A DNA stretch of 35,702 nt from a bacterium (lineage in GTDB: Bacteria; Patescibacteriota; Minisyncoccia; Minisyncoccales; DAOVPY01). Location: NCBI GenBank assembly GCA_030596105.1, contig JAUVKU010000005.1, positions 1 through 35,702 on the forward strand, written 5' to 3'. Below, in pieces: positions 8,748-17,854 of the stretch. Within the stretch, counting starts at the first letter, position 1; each line of letters opens with the position of its first letter. A program made the position numbers and the translations under genes. The notes beneath the pieces were generated by a model. The model was not told the origin of the DNA and ran no database searches. It saw nothing but the letters and a program-made list of their open reading frames with translations.

Positions 8748-9968
8748 ATGTTAAATAAATTTTTAAAATTTGATATTGAGACGACGAAAGGCGTTTATAC
8801 CATTGCGGCGACAATTGTTGGTGCTGGGATTTTGGCTATGCCTGTGTATCTCGGAGAAGTTGGTTTTTTGCCTGGGGCAATAATGATGATTTTAGTTGGA
8901 ATAGCAGCTATATTTAGTGCGCTTTTTATTGCTGAAGCGTTTTTGCGTTTTAAAGAAAACTTGCATTTGCCGAGATTAGCTAAGAAGCTTTTAGGGAGAC
9001 CCGGATTGTATTTAATGTTTTTGGGAATATTGATTTATATATACGGAGCCTTAATTGGATATCTTTCCGCTGGCGGGCAAGTGATTTATGAAATGAGCCA
9101 AGGCGTTTTGCCAATTCAAGTGGGCATTTTTCTATATTTTATTTTGGGAGCGTTTATTATTCATTTCGGAATAAAAGCAATAGAATCAGCCTCTTCTATT
9201 TTATTTCCTTTAATGATGGCCTTATTCGCTGGGCTGATTGTTTTTACTTGTTCACATTTGGATTTTCAATTACTTGAACATGCGAATTACGCGTTAATGC
9301 CTATGTCTTTTGGCATTCTGATTTTCGCTTTTACTGGACACACTATTATTCCTTCTCTTGGAGCTACAATAAGAAAGAGCGCTTTAAAATTAAAAAAAAT
9401 ATGCTTGTGGGGGGTTCTGCTTCCCTTGATTCTTTATCTCGTATGGTTTTTCGTTTTAAGCGTAAGCGTTCCTTATGGATCTCTTGGTTCTGGAGCTTTA
9501 GACCCTTTACTTTCAAAGACATTGGTTGAGGCAAAAGCTTTGGGTCAACCCGCGACTATTCCTTTGGCTCATATTGTTGGCGGACCCATATTAATTCTAG
9601 CTATTTTCTTTGCGCTTTTTTCAACCTTTACTTCATTTCTTGGTTTTGGTGTTTCTTTAAAGGATTCATATGTTGATGTGTCAAAAGGAAAATTAAAACA
9701 AATTTTTGCTTTGATTTTAACTGTGGTTCCACCGCTTGTTTTTGCTCTTTGGAATCCGCTTTCTTTCCTTCAGGCATTAGAGCTCGCAGGTCTTTATGGA
9801 GGAGGAATTTTTATGGGAATTTTACCAGCTTTAATGGTTTTGAAAAGTCGTAAAATTGGTGAGCGAATTCCTGAGTTTGTAGCTCCAGGAGGGAATATTG
9901 CTCCGATAATTGTATTGTTATTTTTCTCTTTCGGCTTGGCGTATAAAACAATTTCATTCTTTGTATAA
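8748..9968 (+). CDS. Aromatic amino acid permease / HAAAP-type transporter (Trp/Tyr permease family)
   Basis: TIVGAGILAMPVYLGEVGFLPGAIMMI N-terminal signature and 11-TM pattern. The 8727 start is TTG; ATG at 8748 preferred. Confidence 0.85.
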   Translation: MLNKFLKFDIETTKGVYTIAATIVGAGILAMPVYLGEVGFLPGAIMMILVGIAAIFSALFIAEAFLRFKENLHLPRLAKKLLGRPGLYLMFLGILIYIYGALIGYLSAGGQVIYEMSQGVLPIQVGIFLYFILGAFIIHFGIKAIESASSILFPLMMALFAGLIVFTCSHLDFQLLEHANYALMPMSFGILIFAFTGHTIIPSLGATIRKSALKLKKICLWGVLLPLILYLVWFFVLSVSVPYGSLGSGALDPLLSKTLVEAKALGQPATIPLAHIVGGPILILAIFFALFSTFTSFLGFGVSLKDSYVDVSKGKLKQIFALILTVVPPLVFALWNPLSFLQALELAGLYGGGIFMGILPALMVLKSRKIGERIPEFVAPGGNIAPIIVLLFFSFGLAYKTISFFV

Positions 9969-9984
9969 CAAAGCGATATAACAA

Positions 9985-10013
9985 AACCTCTCGCTTTTAG
10001 GCGAGAGGTTTTT
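9985..10013. terminator. Bidirectional terminator between permease and hutI
   Basis: aacctctcgc-ttttag-gcgagaggtt stem-loop with T-run on + strand and A-run upstream. Confidence 0.85.
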
Positions 10014-10054
10014 AAATATTCAATAATTGCGTAGTTGAACCTCCGATTATATGA

Positions 10055-11308
10055 TTATGTTATTTTGCCATTTTTTATAACAGTTTTTATTAAATTTATA
10101 CCAAACCAATAGGGAAGTTGTTTGTGATTAGGAATGTCTAAAATAATAATGTCTGCCTTTTTTCCTATTTCTATACTCCCTATTTCTTGGGCCATTCCAA
10201 TTGCATGACTGGCGTTAATCGTAGTTGCGTTTATTGCTTGATTTGGAGTTATTTTCATATTTCTACAAGCTAAATCAATAATCATTTGCATTGAAAGAGT
10301 TGGACAGCTTCCTGGATTGAAATCAGTTGCTAACGCTATAGGAATACCAGCTTTAATCATTTTTTGGGCTGGCGCGTAATGTTTATTCATAAGATGAAAT
10401 GGAACTCCGGGTAAAAGAACGGCAATCGTTCCACTTGTAGATATTTTTTTAATATGTTCTTCGTTTACATAATCTAGGTGGTCTAAGGATGTTGCTTTAA
10501 GGTCTATGCCAATTTTTATTCCGCCAATATCATTAAATTGATTTGTGTGGAGTTTTGATTTTATGCCAAGTTGTTTTGCTTCTTGTAAAATTTGTTTTGC
10601 TTCTTTTGCGGTAAAAGCATTTTTTTCGCAGAACACATCACAATATTTAGCAAGCTTTTTAATCTTTGGCAACATTTCCAATAGCAAGTTAATATATTCT
10701 TTTCTTTTGTTAATATATTCTTTCGGAATTATATGTGCTCCAAGGAAGGTGGGGATAAGATCTATTGGATGGATTGCATTTAATTTTTTGATAACATTCA
10801 GCATTTGAAGCTCTGCTTCTGCGTTAAGACCGTAGCCTGTTTTGACCTCGGCTGTCGTGGTGCCATAAGACATCATTCTATCTAATGTTTTTAATGTCTT
10901 ATTTGTTATTTTTTCAGGTTTTTCTAATTCTTTTCTGGTCGCTGTAACTGTGTTTAAAATCCCCCCGCCTTTTTTAAGGATTTCTAGATAAGAAGATCCC
11001 TTAAGTTTTTCAGTGAATTCATTTTCGCGAGAACCTCCAAATAATAGGTGTGTGTGACAGTCAACAAAACCAGGCATAACAATTTTATTTTTAGCGTCAA
11101 TAATTTTTTTGACGCTTTTTGTGTTTGCCAATAAATTTTTTGTTTCTCCGATAGCTACTATTCTACCGTTTTTAATGGCAACAGCACCATTTTTAATAGT
11201 GCCCACTTCTTCCATTTGTTTTTTAATTTTTGGATACTTGCTAGCTCCCTCTACCGTTATAAGCTCGTTCGCGTTTTTTATTATTAAATCAAAAGATTTT
11301 TTTGTCAT
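10055..11308 (-). CDS. hutI: Imidazolonepropionase
   Basis: VMPGFVDCHTHLLFGGSRENEF, EVKTGYGLNAEAELQML, IALATDFNPGSCPTLSMQMIIDLACRNMKITPNQAI. Confidence 0.96.
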   Translation of the reverse strand: MTKKSFDLIIKNANELITVEGASKYPKIKKQMEEVGTIKNGAVAIKNGRIVAIGETKNLLANTKSVKKIIDAKNKIVMPGFVDCHTHLLFGGSRENEFTEKLKGSSYLEILKKGGGILNTVTATRKELEKPEKITNKTLKTLDRMMSYGTTTAEVKTGYGLNAEAELQMLNVIKKLNAIHPIDLIPTFLGAHIIPKEYINKRKEYINLLLEMLPKIKKLAKYCDVFCEKNAFTAKEAKQILQEAKQLGIKSKLHTNQFNDIGGIKIGIDLKATSLDHLDYVNEEHIKKISTSGTIAVLLPGVPFHLMNKHYAPAQKMIKAGIPIALATDFNPGSCPTLSMQMIIDLACRNMKITPNQAINATTINASHAIGMAQEIGSIEIGKKADIIILDIPNHKQLPYWFGINLIKTVIKNGKIT

Positions 11309-11315
11309 TGTAATG

Positions 11316-11546
11316 CTGAGTGAATAAAATTTTAACGAGAGTGTGGAACAGTATGCTTTCGTAGCGAGATTTGAAAATTTTGAGCGAGAATTGTGAAGAA
11401 CGAGGAAATGTATACGATAATATACATTGACGAGTTCTGAATAATTCGTAGCCGAAATTTTAAAATCGTAGTAGAAATGATATTGTTCTATACTCTCGAG
11501 ATGGGTGGTGGGTGGGATGATTTTTACTAAAAATTTTATTCACTCA
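11316..11546. repeat. 231-bp long imperfect palindromic element (MITE-like) with terminal inverted repeats ctgagtgaataaaattttA
   Basis: Left arm ctgagtgaataaaatttt...cgagagtgtggaacagtatgctttcgtagcgag...aatgtata pairs with the reverse complement of the right arm around loop cgataa (11415-11420). Right arm carries an extra G-rich segment gatgggtggtgggtgggatgattttta. Confidence 0.9.
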
Positions 11547-11563
11547 GTGGTGAAGTGTTTTTA

Positions 11564-13288
11564 TTATTTAGGGATTTTTACCCCTTTTTCTTTTGCTGTT
11601 TTAATTGCGGTTTCATATCCAGCGTCTACATGCCTAACAACTCCCATTCCAGGATCTGTTGATAAAACTCTTTCTAATCGTTTCTCGCGTTCTTTTGTGC
11701 CGTCAGCAATAATAACCATTCCAGAGTGAAGCGAATATCCTATTCCAACTCCTCCACCATGATGGAACGATGTCCAAGAAGCTCCGTTAGCAGTATTTAG
11801 CGCAAAGTTGATTAAGGGCCAGTCAGCTATGGCATCGCTACCATCTTTCATTCCTTCAGTTTCTCTATTCGGGCTTGCAACGCTTCCGCAATCAAGATGG
11901 TCTCTACCAATCACAATCGGCGCTTTTACTTTTCCAGAAGCAACCAAATCGTTTATTACTTTTCCAAATTTTGCTCTGTCTCCATATCCAAGCCAGCAAA
12001 TTCTTGTTGGTAGTCCAATAAATGGGATTTTTTCTTGAGCTTGTTTAATCCATCTATGAAGGGGTTTGTTATTTGGGAATGTTTTAATAAGAGCCTTATC
12101 TATAGTATAAATATCTTGTGGGTCTCCTGACAAAGCAGCCCATCTAAACGGACCTTTTCCTTCGCAAAATAAAGGGCGAACATAAGCGGGAACAAAGCCA
12201 GGGTATAAAAATTCTCCTTTCTCGTTCCTTACATTTAAGCCAGCTATTTCCGCTTGTGTTCTAAGATTGTTTCCGTAATCAAAAGCTATTGCTCCTCTTT
12301 TTTGCATTTCCAGAATTGCTTGAGTATGTTTAACGATTGATTCGTAAGATTTTTTCTTATATTCTTTTGGGTTGTTTTTTCGTAGCTTTTCCATTTCTTG
12401 TAAATTGCCAGCAGGAATGTAGCTCCAAACATTATGTGCAGATGTTTGATCGGTAACAATATCAGGAGTTATTCCGCGTTTTACTAATTCTGGATGTGTT
12501 TCCGCAGCGTTTCCAACAAAACCAATAGATAACGGCGCATTTTCTTTTTTAGCTCGTTTAATCCATTTTAGCGCTTCGTCTAAATTATTTGTGATTTTGT
12601 CGCAATAACCTTCTTTTATTTTTTGTTCAATTCGTTCTTTGTAAACCTCAACATTTAATATAATTCCATTATTCATTGTTGCGGCCATTGGTTGGGCGCC
12701 AGACATTGCTCCCATTCCAGCAGTGAGAATAAATTTGCCTTTTAGGGAGTTGCTATTAAAATCTTTTTTAGCACATGCGGCAAATGTTTCATAAGTTCCT
12801 TGCAAAATTCCTTGTGTTCCAATATAAATCCATGAGCCAGCAGTCATTTGGCCATACATCATTAAACCCATTCGGTCGTATTCATCAAAATTTTCTTGCG
12901 TTGCCCATTTTGGAACTATATTGGAATTTGCGAGAATAATTCGCGGGGCGTCTTTGTGGCTTGGAGCAATATATACTGGTTTACCTGATTGGATGCATAA
13001 TGTTTCGTCGTTATTTAGATTTTTTAACGCCCTAACGATCCTATTATATTCTTTCCAGTTGCGAGCCACTCTTCCTGTCCCCCCGTATACAATAAGCTTT
13101 TCCCAGTCCAGAGCTACTTTTGGATGAAGATTGTTTCTTAACATTCTTAAAGCTGCTTCGGCGTCCCAATTTTTACATTCCATCTTTATTCCAGTTTGAG
13201 CTTTAATCGGGTTTTTTGGTTTTTCAGCCATATACATGGGTCTGCCATATTTTTCTAATTCTTGTTCAATATTGTTATTGTTTTCCAT
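11564..13288 (-). CDS. hutU: Urocanate hydratase
   Basis: [44 protein letters not shown] with catalytic Cys, [28 protein letters not shown]. Confidence 0.97.
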   Translation of the reverse strand: MENNNNIEQELEKYGRPMYMAEKPKNPIKAQTGIKMECKNWDAEAALRMLRNNLHPKVALDWEKLIVYGGTGRVARNWKEYNRIVRALKNLNNDETLCIQSGKPVYIAPSHKDAPRIILANSNIVPKWATQENFDEYDRMGLMMYGQMTAGSWIYIGTQGILQGTYETFAACAKKDFNSNSLKGKFILTAGMGAMSGAQPMAATMNNGIILNVEVYKERIEQKIKEGYCDKITNNLDEALKWIKRAKKENAPLSIGFVGNAAETHPELVKRGITPDIVTDQTSAHNVWSYIPAGNLQEMEKLRKNNPKEYKKKSYESIVKHTQAILEMQKRGAIAFDYGNNLRTQAEIAGLNVRNEKGEFLYPGFVPAYVRPLFCEGKGPFRWAALSGDPQDIYTIDKALIKTFPNNKPLHRWIKQAQEKIPFIGLPTRICWLGYGDRAKFGKVINDLVASGKVKAPIVIGRDHLDCGSVASPNRETEGMKDGSDAIADWPLINFALNTANGASWTSFHHGGGVGIGYSLHSGMVIIADGTKEREKRLERVLSTDPGMGVVRHVDAGYETAIKTAKEKGVKIPK

Positions 13289-13328
13289 ATTTTTATTGCT
13301 TTGAATTATGAAATATATTTTGGTAGAG

Positions 13329-13349
13329 TTGAGTGAATAAAATTTAACG
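13329..13349. repeat. Solo terminal arm of the palindromic element family
   Basis: ttgagtgaataaaatttaacg matches the left end of 11316-11546 (ctgagtgaataaaattttaacg) with minor differences; contains the hutG stop codon (TAA, - strand, 13344-13346). Confidence 0.75.
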
Positions 13350-14348
13350 ACAAAAACACAATCCTTTTAAAAAATAAATTATAATTGAAGCTCCAAGCTT
13401 TGCAGTCCTTTCGTCAATATCAAACAAGGGAGACATTTCAAAAATATCCAGCATTTTAGTTTTTGTGTCTTTACCAGCCATATATGCAACTTGTTCTATT
13501 TCGTTCGCAGTTAATCCATTTGGCGAACCAGCGCTAACGCCAGGGGCATCGCTTAATTTAATAACATCAAGATCAATGCTTACAGCTATTGCGTTTGTTC
13601 CTTTTTTCGCTATGGTTATGGCTTTTGTCCAGCAAGCTTTAATGCTTTGTTTTTGTATTTCTTGCAAAGTTATTATTGTTGCCCTTTTTTGTTCAAGATA
13701 ATTTTTATGCGTTTTAGAATTGCGGAATTCTTGAATGCCGAATTCAACAAAATTTTTTCCTTGTAAGGGATTGTTTGCTAATTCTAATATTCTATAAAAC
13801 GGGGTTCCGCTTGTGATACCGAAATTCATATCTCTAACATCAAAATGCGAGTCCACATTGATTTGTCCAATTTTGATTTTGGTTTGTTTCCTTTTTTCGG
13901 AATAGCCATTTATAAATCCAGCCATATCGGGATACGCAAAATCGTGACCACCACCAATTATTATCGGAATTACATTTTTTTTTGTAATTTCTTTTATAAT
14001 TATTTCAACATTTTGATGTGTTCTTGCGATGTTTTTATCTATTTTTATATTCCCAATGTCTATAATTTTTAATTTGTTTATTTTATTTTCAAATCCTGTC
14101 GTAAATTTGTAGAGATTTTTTCTTATTGCGTTGGGGCCCTTTTTTGCTCCGGCCCTACCTTTGTTGCGAACAATGCCTGTGTCATCTGGTATTCCGAGAA
14201 TAGCAATATCTGCCGAACATAATAGTTCAGATAAATGTTTTTCATTTTTCCATGTTTTTATTAGATCGCCCATTCTTGGGTCGCTTGTATCTTTTTTGGA
14301 AAAAAATAATTTTGGATTTGGTTTTTGAATTAAATTAACAAATTTCAT
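13344..14348 (-). CDS. hutG: Formimidoylglutamase / arginase-agmatinase family ureohydrolase
   Basis: Metal-binding motifs [46 protein letters not shown]; located within the hut cluster. Confidence 0.9.
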   Translation of the reverse strand: MKFVNLIQKPNPKLFFSKKDTSDPRMGDLIKTWKNEKHLSELLCSADIAILGIPDDTGIVRNKGRAGAKKGPNAIRKNLYKFTTGFENKINKLKIIDIGNIKIDKNIARTHQNVEIIIKEITKKNVIPIIIGGGHDFAYPDMAGFINGYSEKRKQTKIKIGQINVDSHFDVRDMNFGITSGTPFYRILELANNPLQGKNFVEFGIQEFRNSKTHKNYLEQKRATIITLQEIQKQSIKACWTKAITIAKKGTNAIAVSIDLDVIKLSDAPGVSAGSPNGLTANEIEQVAYMAGKDTKTKMLDIFEMSPLFDIDERTAKLGASIIIYFLKGLCFCR

Positions 14349-14385
14349 TTTGATGAGTATGGTTAAGTTTGCCGAACGATAAAAT

Positions 14386-15909
14386 TCACTTTAATTTTCC
14401 AATTGATTTTTCAACTTCTTCTACGATAGTCGCATCACGAACCAATTTATAAATTTGTGAAATTTTTTTATATAGAATTTTGTCCTTTTTTAAAACAGAA
14501 ACTTTTTCTCTTATTGTTTGATATGCTTTTTGGACTCCTTTGCTCGGTTTGAGAGGTAGATTAAAGTCTAATGCTTGGCTTGCGCACAAAAGCTCTATTG
14601 CTATTACATTTTCAGCGTTAAAAAGAATTTCCAATGCTTTTTTTCCAGCAATCGGCGCCATACTTACATGGTCTTCTTGATTAGCTGAGGTGGGGATTGA
14701 GTCTACTGAAGCGGGGTGCGCTAAAACTTTATTTTCAGAAACCATCGCTGCTGCTGCGTATTGGCTTAACATTAATCCAGAATTAAGTCCGTTGTGTTTT
14801 GTTAAGAAAATAGGGAGAATGTCTAATTTTGAATTAAGCAATTGAGCTATCCTTTTTTCAGAAATGTCAGCGAGTTCCGCTAAAGCAATCCCCAAAAAGT
14901 CAGAAGTTAAGGCAATAGCTTGACCATGAAAATTTCCACTGCATAAAACTTTATTTTCTGAAAAAATAAGGGGGTTGTCAGTAACAGAATTCATTTCAGT
15001 TTCTACAACTTTTTTAATATAAGAAATAGCGTCTCTTGAAGCTCCATGGACTTGAGGAGAGCATCTGAAAGAATAAGCATCTTGGATTCTATTGCATTTT
15101 TTATGCGAAGCCATAATTTTGCTTTCATTGGTGAGCTTTATTATGTTTTCAGCGCACATTATTTGTCCGGGGTGGGGTTTTAGTTTGTGAATAGATGGAT
15201 AAAAAGGTTTGTTTGTTCCATGTAGAGCGTCAAGAGACATAGCCAATGTAATGTCTGCTGTTTTGGTTAAATTTTGCGCGCGATATAAACAGAAAGCAGC
15301 CAAGCTTGTAAGCAAGTGAGTTCCATTAATTAAGGCTAAACCTTCTTTCGGCTTCAATTCTATTTGGCTTAACCCAGCCTTGCTTAAAATTTCTTTTCCT
15401 TTGAGCAGTTTATTTTTATAAATCGCTTCTCCTTCGCCAATTAAGATTAAAGCTAAATGCGCCAATGGAATTAAATCTCCGCTTGCCCCAACAGATCCCT
15501 TTTCTGGTATTATTGGCGTGATATCTTTGTTAAATATTTGAATTAAAGTTTCAAGTGTTTTTGGTTGAATTCCTGAATATCCTTTAGAAAGAGAGTTTAT
15601 TAAAAGGAGTATCATTCCTCTTACAATATTTTTGTCTAATGGTTTACCAACTCCACAACTATGACTTCTTACGAGATTTTTTTGAAGTTCTGCTAATTTA
15701 TCATCGGCGATTACTTTGTTTGCTAAAGCTCCGAAGCCAGTGTTAATTCCATAATATCTATTTTTTTTGCTTAATTTTTTTACATTTTCAGCGCTTTGCT
15801 TTACTCTTTTTTTTGTTTCAGTGCTTATTTTTATTTGTCCGTTGTTTTCGCATAGAGAAATAAAATCTTCAAGTAATAGTTTCTGGTTTTTTAAAATATA
15901 TATTTTCAT
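14386..15909 (-). CDS. hutH: Histidine ammonia-lyase
   Basis: MIO-forming ASG in SVGASGDLIPLAHLALILIGEGEA; YGINTGFGALA; NHEDHVSM-type motif (NQEDHVSMAPIAGKKALEI). Confidence 0.96.
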   Translation of the reverse strand: MKIYILKNQKLLLEDFISLCENNGQIKISTETKKRVKQSAENVKKLSKKNRYYGINTGFGALANKVIADDKLAELQKNLVRSHSCGVGKPLDKNIVRGMILLLINSLSKGYSGIQPKTLETLIQIFNKDITPIIPEKGSVGASGDLIPLAHLALILIGEGEAIYKNKLLKGKEILSKAGLSQIELKPKEGLALINGTHLLTSLAAFCLYRAQNLTKTADITLAMSLDALHGTNKPFYPSIHKLKPHPGQIMCAENIIKLTNESKIMASHKKCNRIQDAYSFRCSPQVHGASRDAISYIKKVVETEMNSVTDNPLIFSENKVLCSGNFHGQAIALTSDFLGIALAELADISEKRIAQLLNSKLDILPIFLTKHNGLNSGLMLSQYAAAAMVSENKVLAHPASVDSIPTSANQEDHVSMAPIAGKKALEILFNAENVIAIELLCASQALDFNLPLKPSKGVQKAYQTIREKVSVLKKDKILYKKISQIYKLVRDATIVEEVEKSIGKLK

Positions 15910-15997
15910 ATAAGATGATGTTATTCTATATATTCATACTATGCCAAAACACGCTCCATTTCAAGGAATAATTTCCCCAAAATAATTTTTTTAAATT

Positions 15998-16025
15998 AAA
16001 AAGTCCTGTTTTGGCAGGACTTTTT
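15998..16025. terminator. Terminator for ald (- strand), bidirectional
   Basis: aaaaagtcctg-ttttgg-caggacttttt stem-loop. Confidence 0.85.
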
Positions 16026-16047
16026 GATTTGAAAGTTTTCGTGAATA

Positions 16048-17133
16048 TTATTCTTTGACAAGCTCTTCAATTGGCGTGTATTCTTGTTCTAAGTCTTGGG
16101 ATAGTTTTTTGTTTGTGATTTTTCCTTGGTAGATATGAACGCCTTTTATTAACGCTGGGTTTTCCAAAAGAGCTTTTGTTATTCCTTTTTCGCAGATTTT
16201 TAAGATGTATGGCAAAGTTTCTTTTGTTAGAGCTGGTGTTGATGTTTGGGGAACAACTCCAGGCATATTTCTGACGCAGTAGTGGATTATGCCATTTTCA
16301 ACAAAAATAGGATCGTCGTGCGTTGTTGGTCTGGATGTTTCTATGCAACCGCCCTCATCTATAGCAACATCTACAATAACTGAACCAGGCTCCATAGATT
16401 CTACCATTTCTTTGGAAACTAATTTTGTTGCTTTGCCTCCTGGAATGGCAACTCCTCCTATAACTAAATCAGCTGATTTTACTGCTTGTGCAATATTTTC
16501 AGGCGTTGAAATTTCAGCTGTATATTTTTCAGTGTTTGGCAAAAGATTATTTTCTAAATCTAACCCTATTACTGAAGCACCCAATGCGAGCGCTGTGTTT
16601 GCAGCTGCTCGTCCCACAATTCCCGATGCTCCCAAAATAACAATCTTTGCGTTTTCAGGAAGAATGCCTTTACCCCCTTGTTCTTGTCTAAGATAGTGAA
16701 AGCCTTCTAAAACAGCGGTTTTACCAGCAACATCGCTCATTGGACGGAGAGCAGGTCTGTCCCCGTTTTCTAATTGGACGCCTTCGTATGCAATAGCAAT
16801 CATATTTTTGTCTTTTAGCGCATTGGTTAATGTTGGATTTGGCGGTAGATGGAGATATGCAAAAATAGCCCCGTCTTGTTTTAATAGTTCTTGTTCTTCT
16901 GGCTTTGGTTCTTTAACCTTCATTACTATGTCGGCTTCGTAAATTGTTTTTGCGTCTTGTTCAATGGTTGCCCCAGCATTTGAAAAGTCTTCATCGCTAT
17001 AGCCACTTCCTTTTCCTGCTTGCGATTGAATAATAACTTTATGTCCAAGTTCGTTTATTTTTTTGACACCTTTGGGAGTGATTGCGACCCTTCCTTCGTG
17101 TGCCATTATTTCTTTTGGTATGCCTATTATCAT
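16048..17133 (-). CDS. ald: Alanine dehydrogenase
   Basis: MIIGIPKEIMAHEGRVAITP, QAGKGSGYSDEDF, MKVKEPKPEE, AKIVILGASGIVGRAAANTALALGA, MPGVVPQTSTPALTKETLPY. Confidence 0.95.
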   Translation of the reverse strand: MIIGIPKEIMAHEGRVAITPKGVKKINELGHKVIIQSQAGKGSGYSDEDFSNAGATIEQDAKTIYEADIVMKVKEPKPEEQELLKQDGAIFAYLHLPPNPTLTNALKDKNMIAIAYEGVQLENGDRPALRPMSDVAGKTAVLEGFHYLRQEQGGKGILPENAKIVILGASGIVGRAAANTALALGASVIGLDLENNLLPNTEKYTAEISTPENIAQAVKSADLVIGGVAIPGGKATKLVSKEMVESMEPGSVIVDVAIDEGGCIETSRPTTHDDPIFVENGIIHYCVRNMPGVVPQTSTPALTKETLPYILKICEKGITKALLENPALIKGVHIYQGKITNKKLSQDLEQEYTPIEELVKE

Positions 17134-17262
17134 ATGTTTATTAGATGATTATTTATTATAATTTACTATTACATTTTACAACAAAAATTTAAAAAATGAA
17201 ACTTGATTTTATTTGAATATGTTATATGGTTTATTATAGAACTTTAATATAGAAATAAAAAC

Positions 17263-17763
17263 ATGGGGAACAAGAGGGAAGAAAGAATGGAAAGAAAAGT
17301 AGGTAGTTTGCTTTATATAGTAGGAAAAATTGTTATAGGAAAAATTGTTAAGCAAGATTTTTCAGTGAATAAAAAGTTTTTTTTAATATGTAGATTATTG
17401 GAGAGAGAGGTATCGCATTACGATTGGGTTGGCTTTTATTTTGTGTATACGCTAAACAAAGAACAGCTTATTCTTGGTCCGTATGCTGGAGCAACAACAG
17501 ATCACATGGTAATACCATATGGAAAAGGAATATGCGGACAAGTGGCAGAAACAGAGAAAATGATTGTTGTTCAAGATGTTTCAAAAGAATGCAATTATCT
17601 TAGTTGTAGCCGTAAAGTGAAGTCTGAAATAGTTGTTCCGATTTTCAAGGACAATAAATTTGTGGGAGTATTAGATATAGATTCTCACAGTATTTCTCCT
17701 TTCACGGAAGCAGATGAGGCATTTCTTGGTGGAGTGTGCAAAATTATAGCTGAATTATTTTAG
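17263..17763 (+). CDS. GAF-domain protein, likely free methionine-(R)-sulfoxide reductase-like
   Basis: VGFYFVYTLNKEQLILGPYAG, GKGICGQVAETEKMIVVQDV, CSRKVKSEIVVPIFKDNKFVGVLDIDS matches the fRMsr layout, including candidate catalytic cysteines. Confidence 0.75.
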   Translation: MGNKREERMERKVGSLLYIVGKIVIGKIVKQDFSVNKKFFLICRLLEREVSHYDWVGFYFVYTLNKEQLILGPYAGATTDHMVIPYGKGICGQVAETEKMIVVQDVSKECNYLSCSRKVKSEIVVPIFKDNKFVGVLDIDSHSISPFTEADEAFLGGVCKIIAELF

Positions 17764-17786
17764 GACAAATAAGAGAAATTAAAATT

Positions 17787-17810
17787 AAAAGGAGATTTAT
17801 CTCCTTTTTT
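17787..17810 (+). terminator. Rho-independent terminator after the GAF protein
   Basis: aaaaggag-atttat-ctcctttttt. Confidence 0.75.
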
Positions 17811-17854
17811 ATTTTGGTTGAAAGCAGGGTGTTTTCGTGATAAGATTGAGATAT

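Noticed and set aside
14350-14390. Possible further copy of the palindromic element between hutG and hutH
   Set aside because: Only a short A/T-rich stretch (ataaaattcact) matches; too weak to call a repeat.
16289-16696. 135 aa + strand ORF inside ald
   Set aside because: Antisense frame of alanine dehydrogenase; low-complexity Ser/Pro/Ala-rich translation, no family signature.
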